64,000 nucleotides of DNA. Source: Rhodanobacter sp. PCA2. Lineage in GTDB: Bacteria; Pseudomonadota; Gammaproteobacteria; Xanthomonadales; Rhodanobacteraceae. Shown in pieces: positions 49,247 to 57,474 of the stretch. A program made the translations under genes and the position numbers. Positions within the stretch are counted from its first letter, which is position 1; every line of letters starts with the position of its first letter. The notes under the pieces were generated by a model. The model searched no databases, was not told the origin of the DNA, and saw nothing but the letters and a program-made list of their open reading frames with translations. The DNA lies in the NCBI RefSeq assembly GCF_013620825.1, contig NZ_NJIC01000047.1, forward strand, positions 61,244 through 125,243, in the 5' to 3' direction.

Positions 49247-49902
49247 GCGGGCGGCGTAGTCGCCGGCTTCTTCCGCCGACTGCCGCCCGCGCGCGCCGGC
49301 TTGCGGGCCATCGCAGCGCCATCGGCATCGCCGCTGGCGACGACCTTGCCGGCGGCGTGCTCCATCCACGTCAGCACGTCGGCATACGCGACGAAGTGCT
49401 GCAGGTATTCCGGCGAGACATCGCGCATCAGCGTCATGGCGCGGTAGGCGAGCACGCGGGAATGCAACGGGCCGGCATCCTCGGGCAGCGAATCCAGGCA
49501 CTGCCGCAGCAGGCTGTCGATGCGGATGCGGCTCCACAGTTGCTGGAACTCGTCCAGCGCCGGCATGGGCGCGATGTCGGCGACGATGGTTTCGGCACGC
49601 GCGTGCACCATCGACACGGCTTGCGGCACGCCATCCAGCCGCGGGGCGTTGGCGAATTGCGCCAGCAGTTGCTGCATCGGGCTTTCGTCGACGTGGCGCG
49701 GCAGCGTGGCTTCAGACTGATCGGCGAGCAACCCGGCGTAGGCATCGGCCAGTTCCTGCAGGCGCGCATCCAGTTGCTTGCGCACCAGTCCGTCATGGCG
49801 CAGTGCGCGCCGCGCCATCGCGTCCATCAACACGAAGCGCAACGGATCGATGTGGTCGGCGCCCTGCTCGCGCCAGGCCGCCAGTCGCGCGTGGACGTCC
49901 AT
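49237..49902 (-). CDS. DUF2894 domain protein, last gene of stator-like operon
   Basis: 221 residues. The N-terminal MDVHARLAAWREQGADHIDPLRFVLMDAMARRA (region 1-33) is typical of DUF2894. The rest is helical, ending in a Lys/Arg/Pro-rich tail (SRRKKPATTPPAQP). It has no membrane segment and no known function. It starts one base after the stop of the OmpA-like gene and is always seen as a companion of DUF3348-DUF802-OmpA in my knowledge of these clusters. Confidence 0.8.
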   Translation of the reverse strand: MDVHARLAAWREQGADHIDPLRFVLMDAMARRALRHDGLVRKQLDARLQELADAYAGLLADQSEATLPRHVDESPMQQLLAQFANAPRLDGVPQAVSMVHARAETIVADIAPMPALDEFQQLWSRIRIDSLLRQCLDSLPEDAGPLHSRVLAYRAMTLMRDVSPEYLQHFVAYADVLTWMEHAAGKVVASGDADGAAMARKPARAGGSRRKKPATTPPAQP

Positions 49903-49903
49903 C

Positions 49904-50545
49904 TCAGTGCGCACCGGTCTTGCTGCGCGGGATCGGCGCGATTTCCACGCGGCGGTTCTTCGCACGGCCGGCGGCGCTGTCGTTGGAACTGACCGGCTGC
50001 TCGGCGCCGAACGCGGCGGCGAACACCGACGGGGCCGGCACGCCATCGGCGATCAGCGCGCGCGTCACGGTGAGCGCGCGCGCGGCGGACAGCTCCAGGT
50101 TGTCGGCGAAGCGCGCGTTGGCCACGCGCACCGGCTGGTTGTCGGTGAAGCCACTGACCATCAGGATCTCGTCGCGCGCCGAAAGATATCCGCGCAAGGG
50201 CGCGGCGAGGCTTTGCAGCAGGTCGCGGCCTTCCGGCTGCAACTGGTCGGAATTGAGCGCGAACAGCACGCTGCCGCTGATGCCGATGCGTCCATCGACC
50301 AGGGTCACGCGCCCGGCGGCCAAGGGCGCGGCCAGCGCCTGCTCCAGCGTCTTGAGGCGGGCGGCATCGGCCTGGCGCTGCTTCACTTCCTGGTCCAGCC
50401 GGTTGTGCAGCAACAGCTGGATGCCGATGACGCTGGCCAGGATCAGCACGAAGGCGCCCAGCAACACCGACATCAGGTCGCCGAACGCGGCCCAGGTGGT
50501 GGCGCCGGATTCGGCGCCGGGCTCGAACTCGATCTCGTCGCTCAT
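49904..50545 (-). CDS. MotB/OmpA-like protein with membrane Asp, stator-like subunit B
   Basis: 213 residues. A short cytoplasmic N-terminus leads into one membrane helix, TTWAAFGDLMSVLLGAFVLIL (16-36), with a single acidic residue, D23, placed like the proton-binding Asp of MotB (FVDLMT pattern). A periplasmic linker is followed by an OmpA/MotB peptidoglycan-binding domain with SGFTDNQPV (Asp) and NLELSAARALTV (Arg). Its ATG overlaps the DUF802 stop by four bases. The sequence suggests a peptidoglycan-anchored partner of the upstream membrane protein. Confidence 0.85.
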   Translation of the reverse strand: MSDEIEFEPGAESGATTWAAFGDLMSVLLGAFVLILASVIGIQLLLHNRLDQEVKQRQADAARLKTLEQALAAPLAAGRVTLVDGRIGISGSVLFALNSDQLQPEGRDLLQSLAAPLRGYLSARDEILMVSGFTDNQPVRVANARFADNLELSAARALTVTRALIADGVPAPSVFAAAFGAEQPVSSNDSAAGRAKNRRVEIAPIPRSKTGAH

Positions 50546-52704
50546 GCGCCGGCGGGCTCGGCGTCGTTGCGCGCGCCGGCGAGCTGCTGCAGCTCGCCGA
50601 TGATCTGCTTCTGCGAGAGCATGCTCAGCTCGATCACCTCGCGCGCCTGCGCCACGTAGTAGGCGAGCTGCTCGTCGCTGCGCGCCAGCGACTTGTCCAG
50701 CGCCGCCTCGATGCCTTGCAGGCGCTCGTTCAATGCCGCGGTGGACTGGCCGAACGACTGCACCGCGCCGCCGAACGCCTCGCCGAGGCTGGCCACTTCC
50801 ACTGCGCTGCCGGTGACGTGGGCCGCGGCCGCGTCGAGCCGGCCGGCTTCGCTTTCCACCTGCGCGCTGAAGCGGCTACCGACGCGCTCCAGCAGATCGG
50901 CCGAGGTGGCGACCAGCGCGTCGATGGCGCCGCGCTGTTCGGTGGAGGCGTGATTGACCGCGTCGAGCAGGGTCTGCAGGGTTTCCAGCAGGCGGCCGCG
51001 TTCCTCCAGCATGGCGGTGTCGCGCACCATGCTGTCGGACAGCTTCTGCCGCAATTCGGCCACCACTTCGGCCGCGGCGCGCGGCGCCTCGGAGGCGGTG
51101 GCGACCAGCCGCGAAATCTCGGCCAGGGTGTCGCGTGCCTGCGCCTGCGCCTGTTCGCCCATCGCCTGCGCGGTCTTCTCCAGCGTGGCGCAAACCTGCT
51201 GCTGGTGCGCGGCCACCTGTTCGCTGCCCTGCTCCCAGCGCTGGCCGAACTCGCCGGTCAACGCGGCGAAGGCATCGCGCCATTCGGCAAGGCGCTCAGC
51301 ATCGCGTGCTTCCAGCGCAGCCTGCAATTCGCCGTGCGAACGTTGCAGCGACTGGATCATCGCGTCGCTGCGCCCGGCGAAGGCCGACTGCAGATCGCCG
51401 TGCGATTGCTGCAGGCTGTCGATCAAGGCACGGGAGCGCTGGTCGAAACCGGCCGAGGCTGACGCCCACGCTTCTTCGTTGCGCCGCGCCAGCGCATCGT
51501 GCGCCTCGTGCTGGCGCGCGAGCGCGCCGTTCCACGCTTCGGCCGTGCGGGCCGTGTTGTCTTCCAGCCGCGCTGCCACGCCGTCCACCAGCGCGGTCGA
51601 GCGCTGCTCGAAGGTGGCGGCGAACTGCTGCAAGGCCTGCCGCAGATCGTCGGAGAGCGCCGCATTGCCGCGCTGCTGCTCGGCGACGGCGGCGCTCCAG
51701 CTTTCGCGGGCCGCACCAGCCGCGCCTTGCACGGTGCTGTCGAGGCCGTCGAGCTGCTTGCGCACGGCTTGTTCGATGGTGGCATGCAGACGATCGGACT
51801 GCGTGGCCAGGCCAGCCATGGTGCTGTCCACCACCGGCTGCAACGCGGCGCCGACGGCGTTGGCTTGCCGGGCGATGCCGTCGTGCAAGGCCTGCTGCAG
51901 CGTGGAAGCCAGTTGCGTGTACGCCGCTTCGGTGCGCTGGTGGAAGGCCTGCTGGCCTGCCTGCAGGCGTTCGCCCGCGGCCTGCTGCTGGCGTTCCAGC
52001 GTGTCGGCCAGCGTCTGCAGGCGATCCACCAGCACCGGCATCAGCGCGTTCTGTTCCTGCAGCAGGCGGAAGGTCTCGCGGCGCTGCGTCGATGGCGAAC
52101 GATGAGCGAGGTGCGCGGCGATGCCGGCATCCAGTTGCTGCACGGCCAACGCGCGTTCGCGCCGCAGCAGCGCCGACAACAGGCCCAGCGCCGCCGAGGT
52201 CGCCACGCCGGCAATCGACGTGCCGAAGGCGAAGCCCAGGCCCTTCACCGGCGCGGCCAGCGAGCTGCGGATGGCGTCGAGATCGGTGGCGCTTTCCAGC
52301 GCGAGTCCGGTGCCGCGCAAGGTGGCCATCATGCCCAGCAGGGTGCCGAGCATGCCCAGCAGCACCAGCAGGCCCACGAGGTAGGGCGTCAACGCCGGCG
52401 CCGGCAGGCCCACGCGTTCGCCTTCGACGCGCAGCCGCACGCTGTTGCGCAGGCCGGGCTGCAATTGCGAGAGCCAGCCGCCGAGGTTGCCGGCCGCGTC
52501 GCCGATGGACGGCAGCGCGCGCAGCAGCGTGGCGGTGGCCTGGCGGTAACGCAGCAGTTCGAACGTGCCGGCGAGATAGCAGGCGGCGATCAAGGCGGCG
52601 ACGGCGGCGGCCAGCGTGTGGTTGCCGAGGTAGCCGATGCCGATCCAGCACACGACCAGCAGGCCGGCAAGGAACACGACGGGGACGAGGAAATTTCTGT
52701 GCAT
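50542..52704 (-). CDS. DUF802 protein: MotA/ExbB-like membrane part plus long coiled-coil tail
   Basis: 720 residues. Four membrane helices are predicted by eye (about 6-26, 30-50, 106-128, 152-181). Helix 3, YLVGLLVLLGMLGTLLGMM, and helix 4, VKGLGFAFGTSIAGVATSAALGLL, resemble the pore helices of MotA/TolQ/ExbB. Residues 190-700 are an almost continuous Ala/Gln/Glu/Arg-rich heptad-like helix, including a short internal repeat (LQQSHGDLQ and LQRSHGELQ, about 423-465). Start at 52704, two bases after the DUF3348 stop. Function is undescribed; a stator-like role is inference. Confidence 0.82.
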   Translation of the reverse strand: MHRNFLVPVVFLAGLLVVCWIGIGYLGNHTLAAAVAALIAACYLAGTFELLRYRQATATLLRALPSIGDAAGNLGGWLSQLQPGLRNSVRLRVEGERVGLPAPALTPYLVGLLVLLGMLGTLLGMMATLRGTGLALESATDLDAIRSSLAAPVKGLGFAFGTSIAGVATSAALGLLSALLRRERALAVQQLDAGIAAHLAHRSPSTQRRETFRLLQEQNALMPVLVDRLQTLADTLERQQQAAGERLQAGQQAFHQRTEAAYTQLASTLQQALHDGIARQANAVGAALQPVVDSTMAGLATQSDRLHATIEQAVRKQLDGLDSTVQGAAGAARESWSAAVAEQQRGNAALSDDLRQALQQFAATFEQRSTALVDGVAARLEDNTARTAEAWNGALARQHEAHDALARRNEEAWASASAGFDQRSRALIDSLQQSHGDLQSAFAGRSDAMIQSLQRSHGELQAALEARDAERLAEWRDAFAALTGEFGQRWEQGSEQVAAHQQQVCATLEKTAQAMGEQAQAQARDTLAEISRLVATASEAPRAAAEVVAELRQKLSDSMVRDTAMLEERGRLLETLQTLLDAVNHASTEQRGAIDALVATSADLLERVGSRFSAQVESEAGRLDAAAAHVTGSAVEVASLGEAFGGAVQSFGQSTAALNERLQGIEAALDKSLARSDEQLAYYVAQAREVIELSMLSQKQIIGELQQLAGARNDAEPAGA

Positions 52705-52706
52705 GG

Positions 52707-53414
52707 TTACCGGGTGCGCAGCGCTGCAAGCAGGCCGTCGATGGGGTGAAAGCGAACCTCCAGCTCGGCCAGCAGCGCCATGCGCATGTCCTGGCGGAAC
52801 CGCGCCAGCCAGGGGCCGGCGGCGGAGGCATCGTCCGGCGCATCGGCGCCGGTGGCATGGGGAGCGCCCGCTGTGCGCAGGCGCCTGTAGTGCTGACCAA
52901 GCAGAGCGGGCACGCGCGCCAGCAGCATCTGCTCGCGCGGGCTGAGCACGACCTCCATCACCGCGTCCACCTCGGCCAGCCGCGCCTTGGCGGGCGACTG
53001 GCGCGCGAGCGCGTCGCGCAGGCGGCCGCGCAGCTGGCCCGTGGCCGCCTGCATCGCGCGCTGCGCGGCCATGCAGTGCTGGCGATAGGGCTGGTAGTCG
53101 TCGTCGATGGTCGGGGCATCCTTGCGTGCGGGCGGGGCCGGATCGATGTCGGCATCGATGGATTGCCGCAGCACGCCGCGCAGGCGCGCGCATTCGGCGG
53201 CGTGGCCGTCCTCGCCCTCCGCATCGTCCTCGACGCCGGCAACACCGCCATCCAGCGCGCGCGACAGCACAAGGGCGCGGTTCCAGTCGAACCAGTCGGC
53301 CAGGCGCTCGGTGAGCACCGGCGGCGTGCGCGGCAGGTCGGCATCGCCGAAGCGTGCCAGCAGGCGGATGAACGCCGGGCCTGGTGCGGGCGTGCGGGGG
53401 GAAGCTTTCGCCAT
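52707..53414 (-). CDS. DUF3348 domain protein, first gene of stator-like operon
   Basis: 235 residues from ATG 53414; a start at 53471 is possible. FIRLLARFGDADLPRTPPVLTERLADWFDWNRALVLSRAL (region 16-55) is the DUF3348 hallmark. The middle is acidic and the C-terminus is helical with FRQDMRMALLAELEVRFHPIDGLLAALR. No membrane segment is present, so it is probably cytoplasmic. It is translated just ahead of DUF802. Confidence 0.8.
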   Translation of the reverse strand: MAKASPRTPAPGPAFIRLLARFGDADLPRTPPVLTERLADWFDWNRALVLSRALDGGVAGVEDDAEGEDGHAAECARLRGVLRQSIDADIDPAPPARKDAPTIDDDYQPYRQHCMAAQRAMQAATGQLRGRLRDALARQSPAKARLAEVDAVMEVVLSPREQMLLARVPALLGQHYRRLRTAGAPHATGADAPDDASAAGPWLARFRQDMRMALLAELEVRFHPIDGLLAALRTR

Positions 53415-53427
53415 GAATCCGGAGCTG

Positions 53428-53442
53428 AAAATGGGCCATTTT
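53428..53442. promoter_or_regulatory. 15-bp palindrome before the stator-like operon
   Basis: AAAATGG-G-CCATTTT is a perfect 7-bp inverted repeat with one central base, 14 bases upstream of the DUF3348 start at 53414 and in the divergent gap to the M1 peptidase. It could be an operator. If translation instead starts at 53471 it is coding. Confidence 0.35.
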
Positions 53443-53633
53443 ACACGGCCCAACCGCCCGACCGTCCCCATCTGCGAGCCGGAAGCCGTACCGGTTCAGC
53501 AAGGCGCTCCGCAACGCTCGTGCAGCGCGAACCGGCCGCGCGGCCGTTCGCCGACGCCCCGCCTTCCGCCACGGGCCATGCGGGGGCCTCCGATGGCATA
53601 CTCGCGGCTTTCCAGCATTCCCGGAGCTGCCGC

Positions 53634-55508
53634 ATGCGCCTGCTTCCCTTCCTCGCCCTCGGCGCCCTGATGCTGCCGCTGGCCGCCCGCGCCAACGACC
53701 CGAACTCGTATGCCCAGCCCGACCAGGTGGTGGTGACGCATCTCAATTTGGACCTGAAGATCGACTTCCCGCACAAGCAGCTGGACGGCGTGGCCACGCT
53801 GAAGCTGGACTGGAAGAACCCGAAGGCGTCGGCGCTGGTGCTGGACACGCGCGACCTGAAGATCGGCTCCATCGCTGCGGTGGAGCCGAATGGCAAGACC
53901 AGCGCGCTGAAGTACGCGCTGGCGCCCGCCGACAAGGAGCTGGGCAGCAAGCTCACCATCGAGACGCCGAAGCATCCGGCGCAGGTGCGCATCACCTATG
54001 CCACCTCGCCCGATGCCTCCGGCCTGCAGTGGCTGCCGCCCGCGCAGACGGCAGACAAGAAGGCGCCCTTCATGTTCTCGCAGTCCGAGTCCATCCACGC
54101 GCGCTCCTGGGTGCCGCTGCAGGATTCGCCGGCGATCCGCTTCACCTACGACGCCCACGTCAGCGCGCCGAAGGACATCCGCGTGGTGATGAGCGCGCTC
54201 AACGACGCGAAGCATCCGCTGGACGGCAGCTTCCGCTTCGACCAGCCGCACCCGATTCCCTCCTACCTGCTGGCGATCGCCGCCGGCGACATCGCGGTGA
54301 AGGAAACCGGGCCGCGCTCGGCGGTGTATGCGGAACCCTCCGTCGTCGACGGCGCCGCGCGCGAGTTCGCCGACACCGAGAAGATGATCGACACCGCGGA
54401 ATCGCTGTACGGCCCGTACCGCTGGGGCCGCTACGACCTGCTGGTGCTGCCGCCCTCCTTCCCTTACGGCGGCATGGAAAATCCGAACATGACCTTCGCC
54501 ACGCCGACGATCATCGTGGGCGACAAGAGCCTGGTCAGCGTGATCTCGCACGAGCTGGCGCATTCCTGGTCCGGCAACCTGGTGACCAGCGCCTCGTGGC
54601 GCGACATCTGGCTCAACGAGGGCTTCACCACCTACGTGCAGGGCCGCATCACCGAGGCGCTGTACGGCAAGCGCCAGGCCGACGAAGAGGCGCTGCTGTC
54701 CGCGCGCGCACTGGAGAAATCCATCGGCCATATGCCGGCGAACTCGCAGAAGCTGGCGCCCGATCCGCGCGGCGTGGGTGCCGACGATGCGCTGTCCGAC
54801 GTGGCCTACGACAAGGGCTCCTGGTTCCTGCGCACGCTGGAGCAGAAGTTCGGCCGCGAGCATTTCGACGCCTACCTCAAGGGCTATTTCGACCACTTCG
54901 CCTGGCACAGCATCACCACCGAGCAGATGCTGGCGTGGCTGAAGCCGAACCTGATCGAGAAGTACCCCGGCAAGATGAGCTGGGACGAAGTGCAGCAGTG
55001 GGTCTACGGCACCGGCATCCCCAAGGATGCGCCGCTGCCGGATTCGCCGCGCTTCGACATGATCGACAAGGAGCGCGGCGCCTTCCTCGCCGGCACCCTG
55101 CCCGCCGCCAAGCTGGACGCGAAGGACTGGAACACCCAGGAGTGGATGTACTTCCTCGACCGCCTGCCCGACGCGCCCAGGCTGGAGCAGATGCAGCAGC
55201 TCGACGCCGCCTGGCACCTCACCGGCACGCACAACGCCGAGATCGGCATGCGCTGGTACGTGCACGCGATCGCCGCCGGCGACAAGGCCGCATGGCCGGC
55301 CGCCGCCGAGCACATGACGCGCATCGGCCGGCTCTACCTCACCATGCCGGTGTACGGCGCCTTCGCGAAGACGCCCGACGGCCTCGCCTACGCACAGCAG
55401 GTCTACGCCAAGGCGAAGGACGGCTACCACCCGCTGACCCAGCAGGCGGTGGAGCGGCTGTTCGCCAAGGCCGGGGCGAAGGCGAAGCAGCCCGCCGCGA
55501 AAAACTGA
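53634..55508 (+). CDS. M1 family metallopeptidase, exported
   Basis: 624 residues. ATG 53634 gives a signal peptide (MRLLPFLALGALMLPLAARA). The M1 site is complete: exopeptidase GGMEN (279-283), zinc HELAH (306-310) and the third ligand in WLNEGFTTYVQG (E329). The C-terminal domain (about 470-610) is the helical leukotriene-A4-hydrolase type. It is a periplasmic aminopeptidase acting on peptides. It is divergent from the stator-like operon. Confidence 0.93.
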   Translation: MRLLPFLALGALMLPLAARANDPNSYAQPDQVVVTHLNLDLKIDFPHKQLDGVATLKLDWKNPKASALVLDTRDLKIGSIAAVEPNGKTSALKYALAPADKELGSKLTIETPKHPAQVRITYATSPDASGLQWLPPAQTADKKAPFMFSQSESIHARSWVPLQDSPAIRFTYDAHVSAPKDIRVVMSALNDAKHPLDGSFRFDQPHPIPSYLLAIAAGDIAVKETGPRSAVYAEPSVVDGAAREFADTEKMIDTAESLYGPYRWGRYDLLVLPPSFPYGGMENPNMTFATPTIIVGDKSLVSVISHELAHSWSGNLVTSASWRDIWLNEGFTTYVQGRITEALYGKRQADEEALLSARALEKSIGHMPANSQKLAPDPRGVGADDALSDVAYDKGSWFLRTLEQKFGREHFDAYLKGYFDHFAWHSITTEQMLAWLKPNLIEKYPGKMSWDEVQQWVYGTGIPKDAPLPDSPRFDMIDKERGAFLAGTLPAAKLDAKDWNTQEWMYFLDRLPDAPRLEQMQQLDAAWHLTGTHNAEIGMRWYVHAIAAGDKAAWPAAAEHMTRIGRLYLTMPVYGAFAKTPDGLAYAQQVYAKAKDGYHPLTQQAVERLFAKAGAKAKQPAAKN

Positions 55509-55514
55509 CGCAAC

Positions 55515-55547
55515 CTGCCCCGCTCCCTTGCGCAGGGAGCGGGGCAG
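55515..55547 (+). terminator. 13-bp GC-rich hairpin after the M1 peptidase gene
   Basis: CTGCCCCGCTCCC (55515-55527) and GGGAGCGGGGCAG (55535-55547) pair perfectly around 7 bases. It is just after the stop and 22 bases before the next start. It has no T-run, so it may separate the two genes' expression by partial termination or 3'-end protection. Confidence 0.45.
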
Positions 55548-55569
55548 CCACCCTGCCGGAACCGACCCG

Positions 55570-56556
55570 ATGCCCACCACCGACACCTCCACCCGCCCGC
55601 TGTGGCAGCGCATGCTGCTGCGCCGGCTGAAGTTCCTCGCCATCGTGGTCGTGGCGCTGGGCGTGCTGCTGGGCGGCAGCTACCTGTTCGCGCCGCAGTG
55701 GCTGTTCCGCGCCAACATCGCCCGCGAGGCGATGGCCGCGCACCTGGAAAAGCACACGGTGCAGGCCGGCGACACGACCTGGTCGTACTACGAAGGCGGC
55801 CAGGGGCCCACCATCGTGCTGCTGCACGGCTTCGCCGACGGCAAGGATGTGTGGCTGCCGCTGGCCAAGGAACTCACTCCGCACTTCCATCTCGTCATCC
55901 CCGACCTGCCGGGCTGGGGCGAGTCCTCGCGCGACATGCGCGCGAGCTACAACATCGACGCGCAGGCCGCGCGGCTGCAGAGCTTCGTGCAGACGCTGGG
56001 CCTCGGCCGCTTCCTGCTGGTGGGCCACTCGATGGGCGGCGCGGTCGCCGGCACCTACGCCGCCGAGCACCCCGAGCACGTGGGCGAGCTGGCCCTGCTC
56101 GACGCGTTCGGATTGAAGTTCGACGAGAACGACTTCGCCCGCGAGACGCTGGCGGGCAAGAACCCGTTCGTGTTCTCCGACCGCGCCGGTTTCTGGCATG
56201 CGGCGGACATGGTCTTCGAAAAACGCCCGACGATCCCAGGCCGCTTCGTCGACGTGCTGGTGGCGCGCAACGTGAAGGACCACGCCTTCATCGAGAAGGT
56301 GCTGGCCGAACTGCGCGAGCCCTCGCAATACCTCGCCGTGCAGAACCGTCTCGACCAGCTCACCATGCCGGTGCTCGGCCTGTGGTGCCACGACGACAAG
56401 GTCATCGACATCTCCGCGCTGGACGGCCTGCGCAACGGGCTCACCCACGCTCCGGCGATCAGCACCAGCACGCTCAATGGCTGCGGCCACATGCCGGAGC
56501 TGGAGAAGCCCGAGGAAACCGCGCGCATCCTCACCGCGTTCGCGCTGTCGCACTGA
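55570..56556 (+). CDS. Membrane-anchored alpha/beta hydrolase
   Basis: 328 residues. One membrane anchor (about 20-42) precedes the hydrolase fold. LLHGFADGKDVWLPLAKEL is the oxyanion region, GHSMGGAVAG holds nucleophile S154, HDDKVID the acid, and CGHMPELEKPEE the His. The layout matches lipase/epoxide hydrolase-like proteins such as Moraxella lipase 3. Substrate unknown; an ester or lipid on the periplasmic side is plausible. Confidence 0.85.
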   Translation: MPTTDTSTRPLWQRMLLRRLKFLAIVVVALGVLLGGSYLFAPQWLFRANIAREAMAAHLEKHTVQAGDTTWSYYEGGQGPTIVLLHGFADGKDVWLPLAKELTPHFHLVIPDLPGWGESSRDMRASYNIDAQAARLQSFVQTLGLGRFLLVGHSMGGAVAGTYAAEHPEHVGELALLDAFGLKFDENDFARETLAGKNPFVFSDRAGFWHAADMVFEKRPTIPGRFVDVLVARNVKDHAFIEKVLAELREPSQYLAVQNRLDQLTMPVLGLWCHDDKVIDISALDGLRNGLTHAPAISTSTLNGCGHMPELEKPEETARILTAFALSH

Positions 56557-56659
56557 GCGCAGCGCCGTCCCGGAAGCCAGGCCCCGGCAGCCGACGCCTG
56601 GCGCTGTTCGGATTGTTGTGCCGGTTCGGCCCGCTGCCGGCAAGCGACGCTTCAGACGA

Positions 56660-57277
56660 TCAAAGCAGGCCCGGAATCAACGCCCGGGTGGTGCGCATGT
56701 AATCCACGTAGCGACTGCCGAAGCGTTCGCGCATCCATGCTTCCTCGTGGCGCAGCTTGAACCAGAACGCGACCGCGGCCAGCGCCAGCACCAGCAGTCC
56801 GCGCCACTGGCCGAACACCAGCGCGGTGCCCAGCAGGCCAAGCAGGATGCCGGTGTAGATCGGATGCCGCACCCAGCGATACGGGCCGGCCACCACCAGC
56901 TCGTGGTCCTGCTTCAGCTGCACCGTGGCGCTCCAGTTGCGCCCCAGCGTGACGCGCGCCCAGCAGGCGAAGCCCAGGCCCGGAAGCAGCAGCGCCAGGC
57001 CCAGCCAGTGCCACGCCGCCGAGGGCGGCAGGAAGCGCAGCCACAACCACACCACGCCCGCGCCGGGCGGCCCCATGAACAGCAGGATCACGGCGAGCAC
57101 CAGCGGCACCCGGTACACCAGCATCCCGCCCAGGCTGTCCACCCGCGCGGCGCGCTTGTTGCCCAGCGCGCCCACCGACCAGTACAGCAGCCAGGCCAGC
57201 CAGATCGCGGCGACGGCGATGGTCCAGGGAGAGGACACGGCGACGGTTTCCACGCGGACGATGCCGCCAGCATGCAA
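56660..57277 (-). CDS. Isoprenylcysteine carboxyl methyltransferase-like membrane protein
   Basis: 205 residues, five hydrophobic segments. The C-terminal block LVVAGPYRWVRHPIYTGILLGLLGTAL and the final HEEAWMRERFGSRYVDYMRTTRALIP are the ICMT/PEMT SAM-binding signature. Bacteria lack prenylated CaaX proteins, so the acceptor is another small lipid-soluble molecule or is unknown. It stands alone. Confidence 0.85.
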   Translation of the reverse strand: MHAGGIVRVETVAVSSPWTIAVAAIWLAWLLYWSVGALGNKRAARVDSLGGMLVYRVPLVLAVILLFMGPPGAGVVWLWLRFLPPSAAWHWLGLALLLPGLGFACWARVTLGRNWSATVQLKQDHELVVAGPYRWVRHPIYTGILLGLLGTALVFGQWRGLLVLALAAVAFWFKLRHEEAWMRERFGSRYVDYMRTTRALIPGLL

Positions 57278-57474
57278 CGTCGCCGCGCGATGATCGAGTG
57301 CGGGCGCCTACTCCGTTCAGCGAAACGCCACGCGGGCGCAGGCCGGAGCGCATGGATGCGCGACTGCGGGCGGCGGGCAGGCCAGCGGCCTGTTCCATCC
57401 CTGTCTCAGCGGCGGAGATTTCCCGCGGCTAGCATGCGCACGATATTCCGCTGACGGACTTCGGGGAGCGCACG

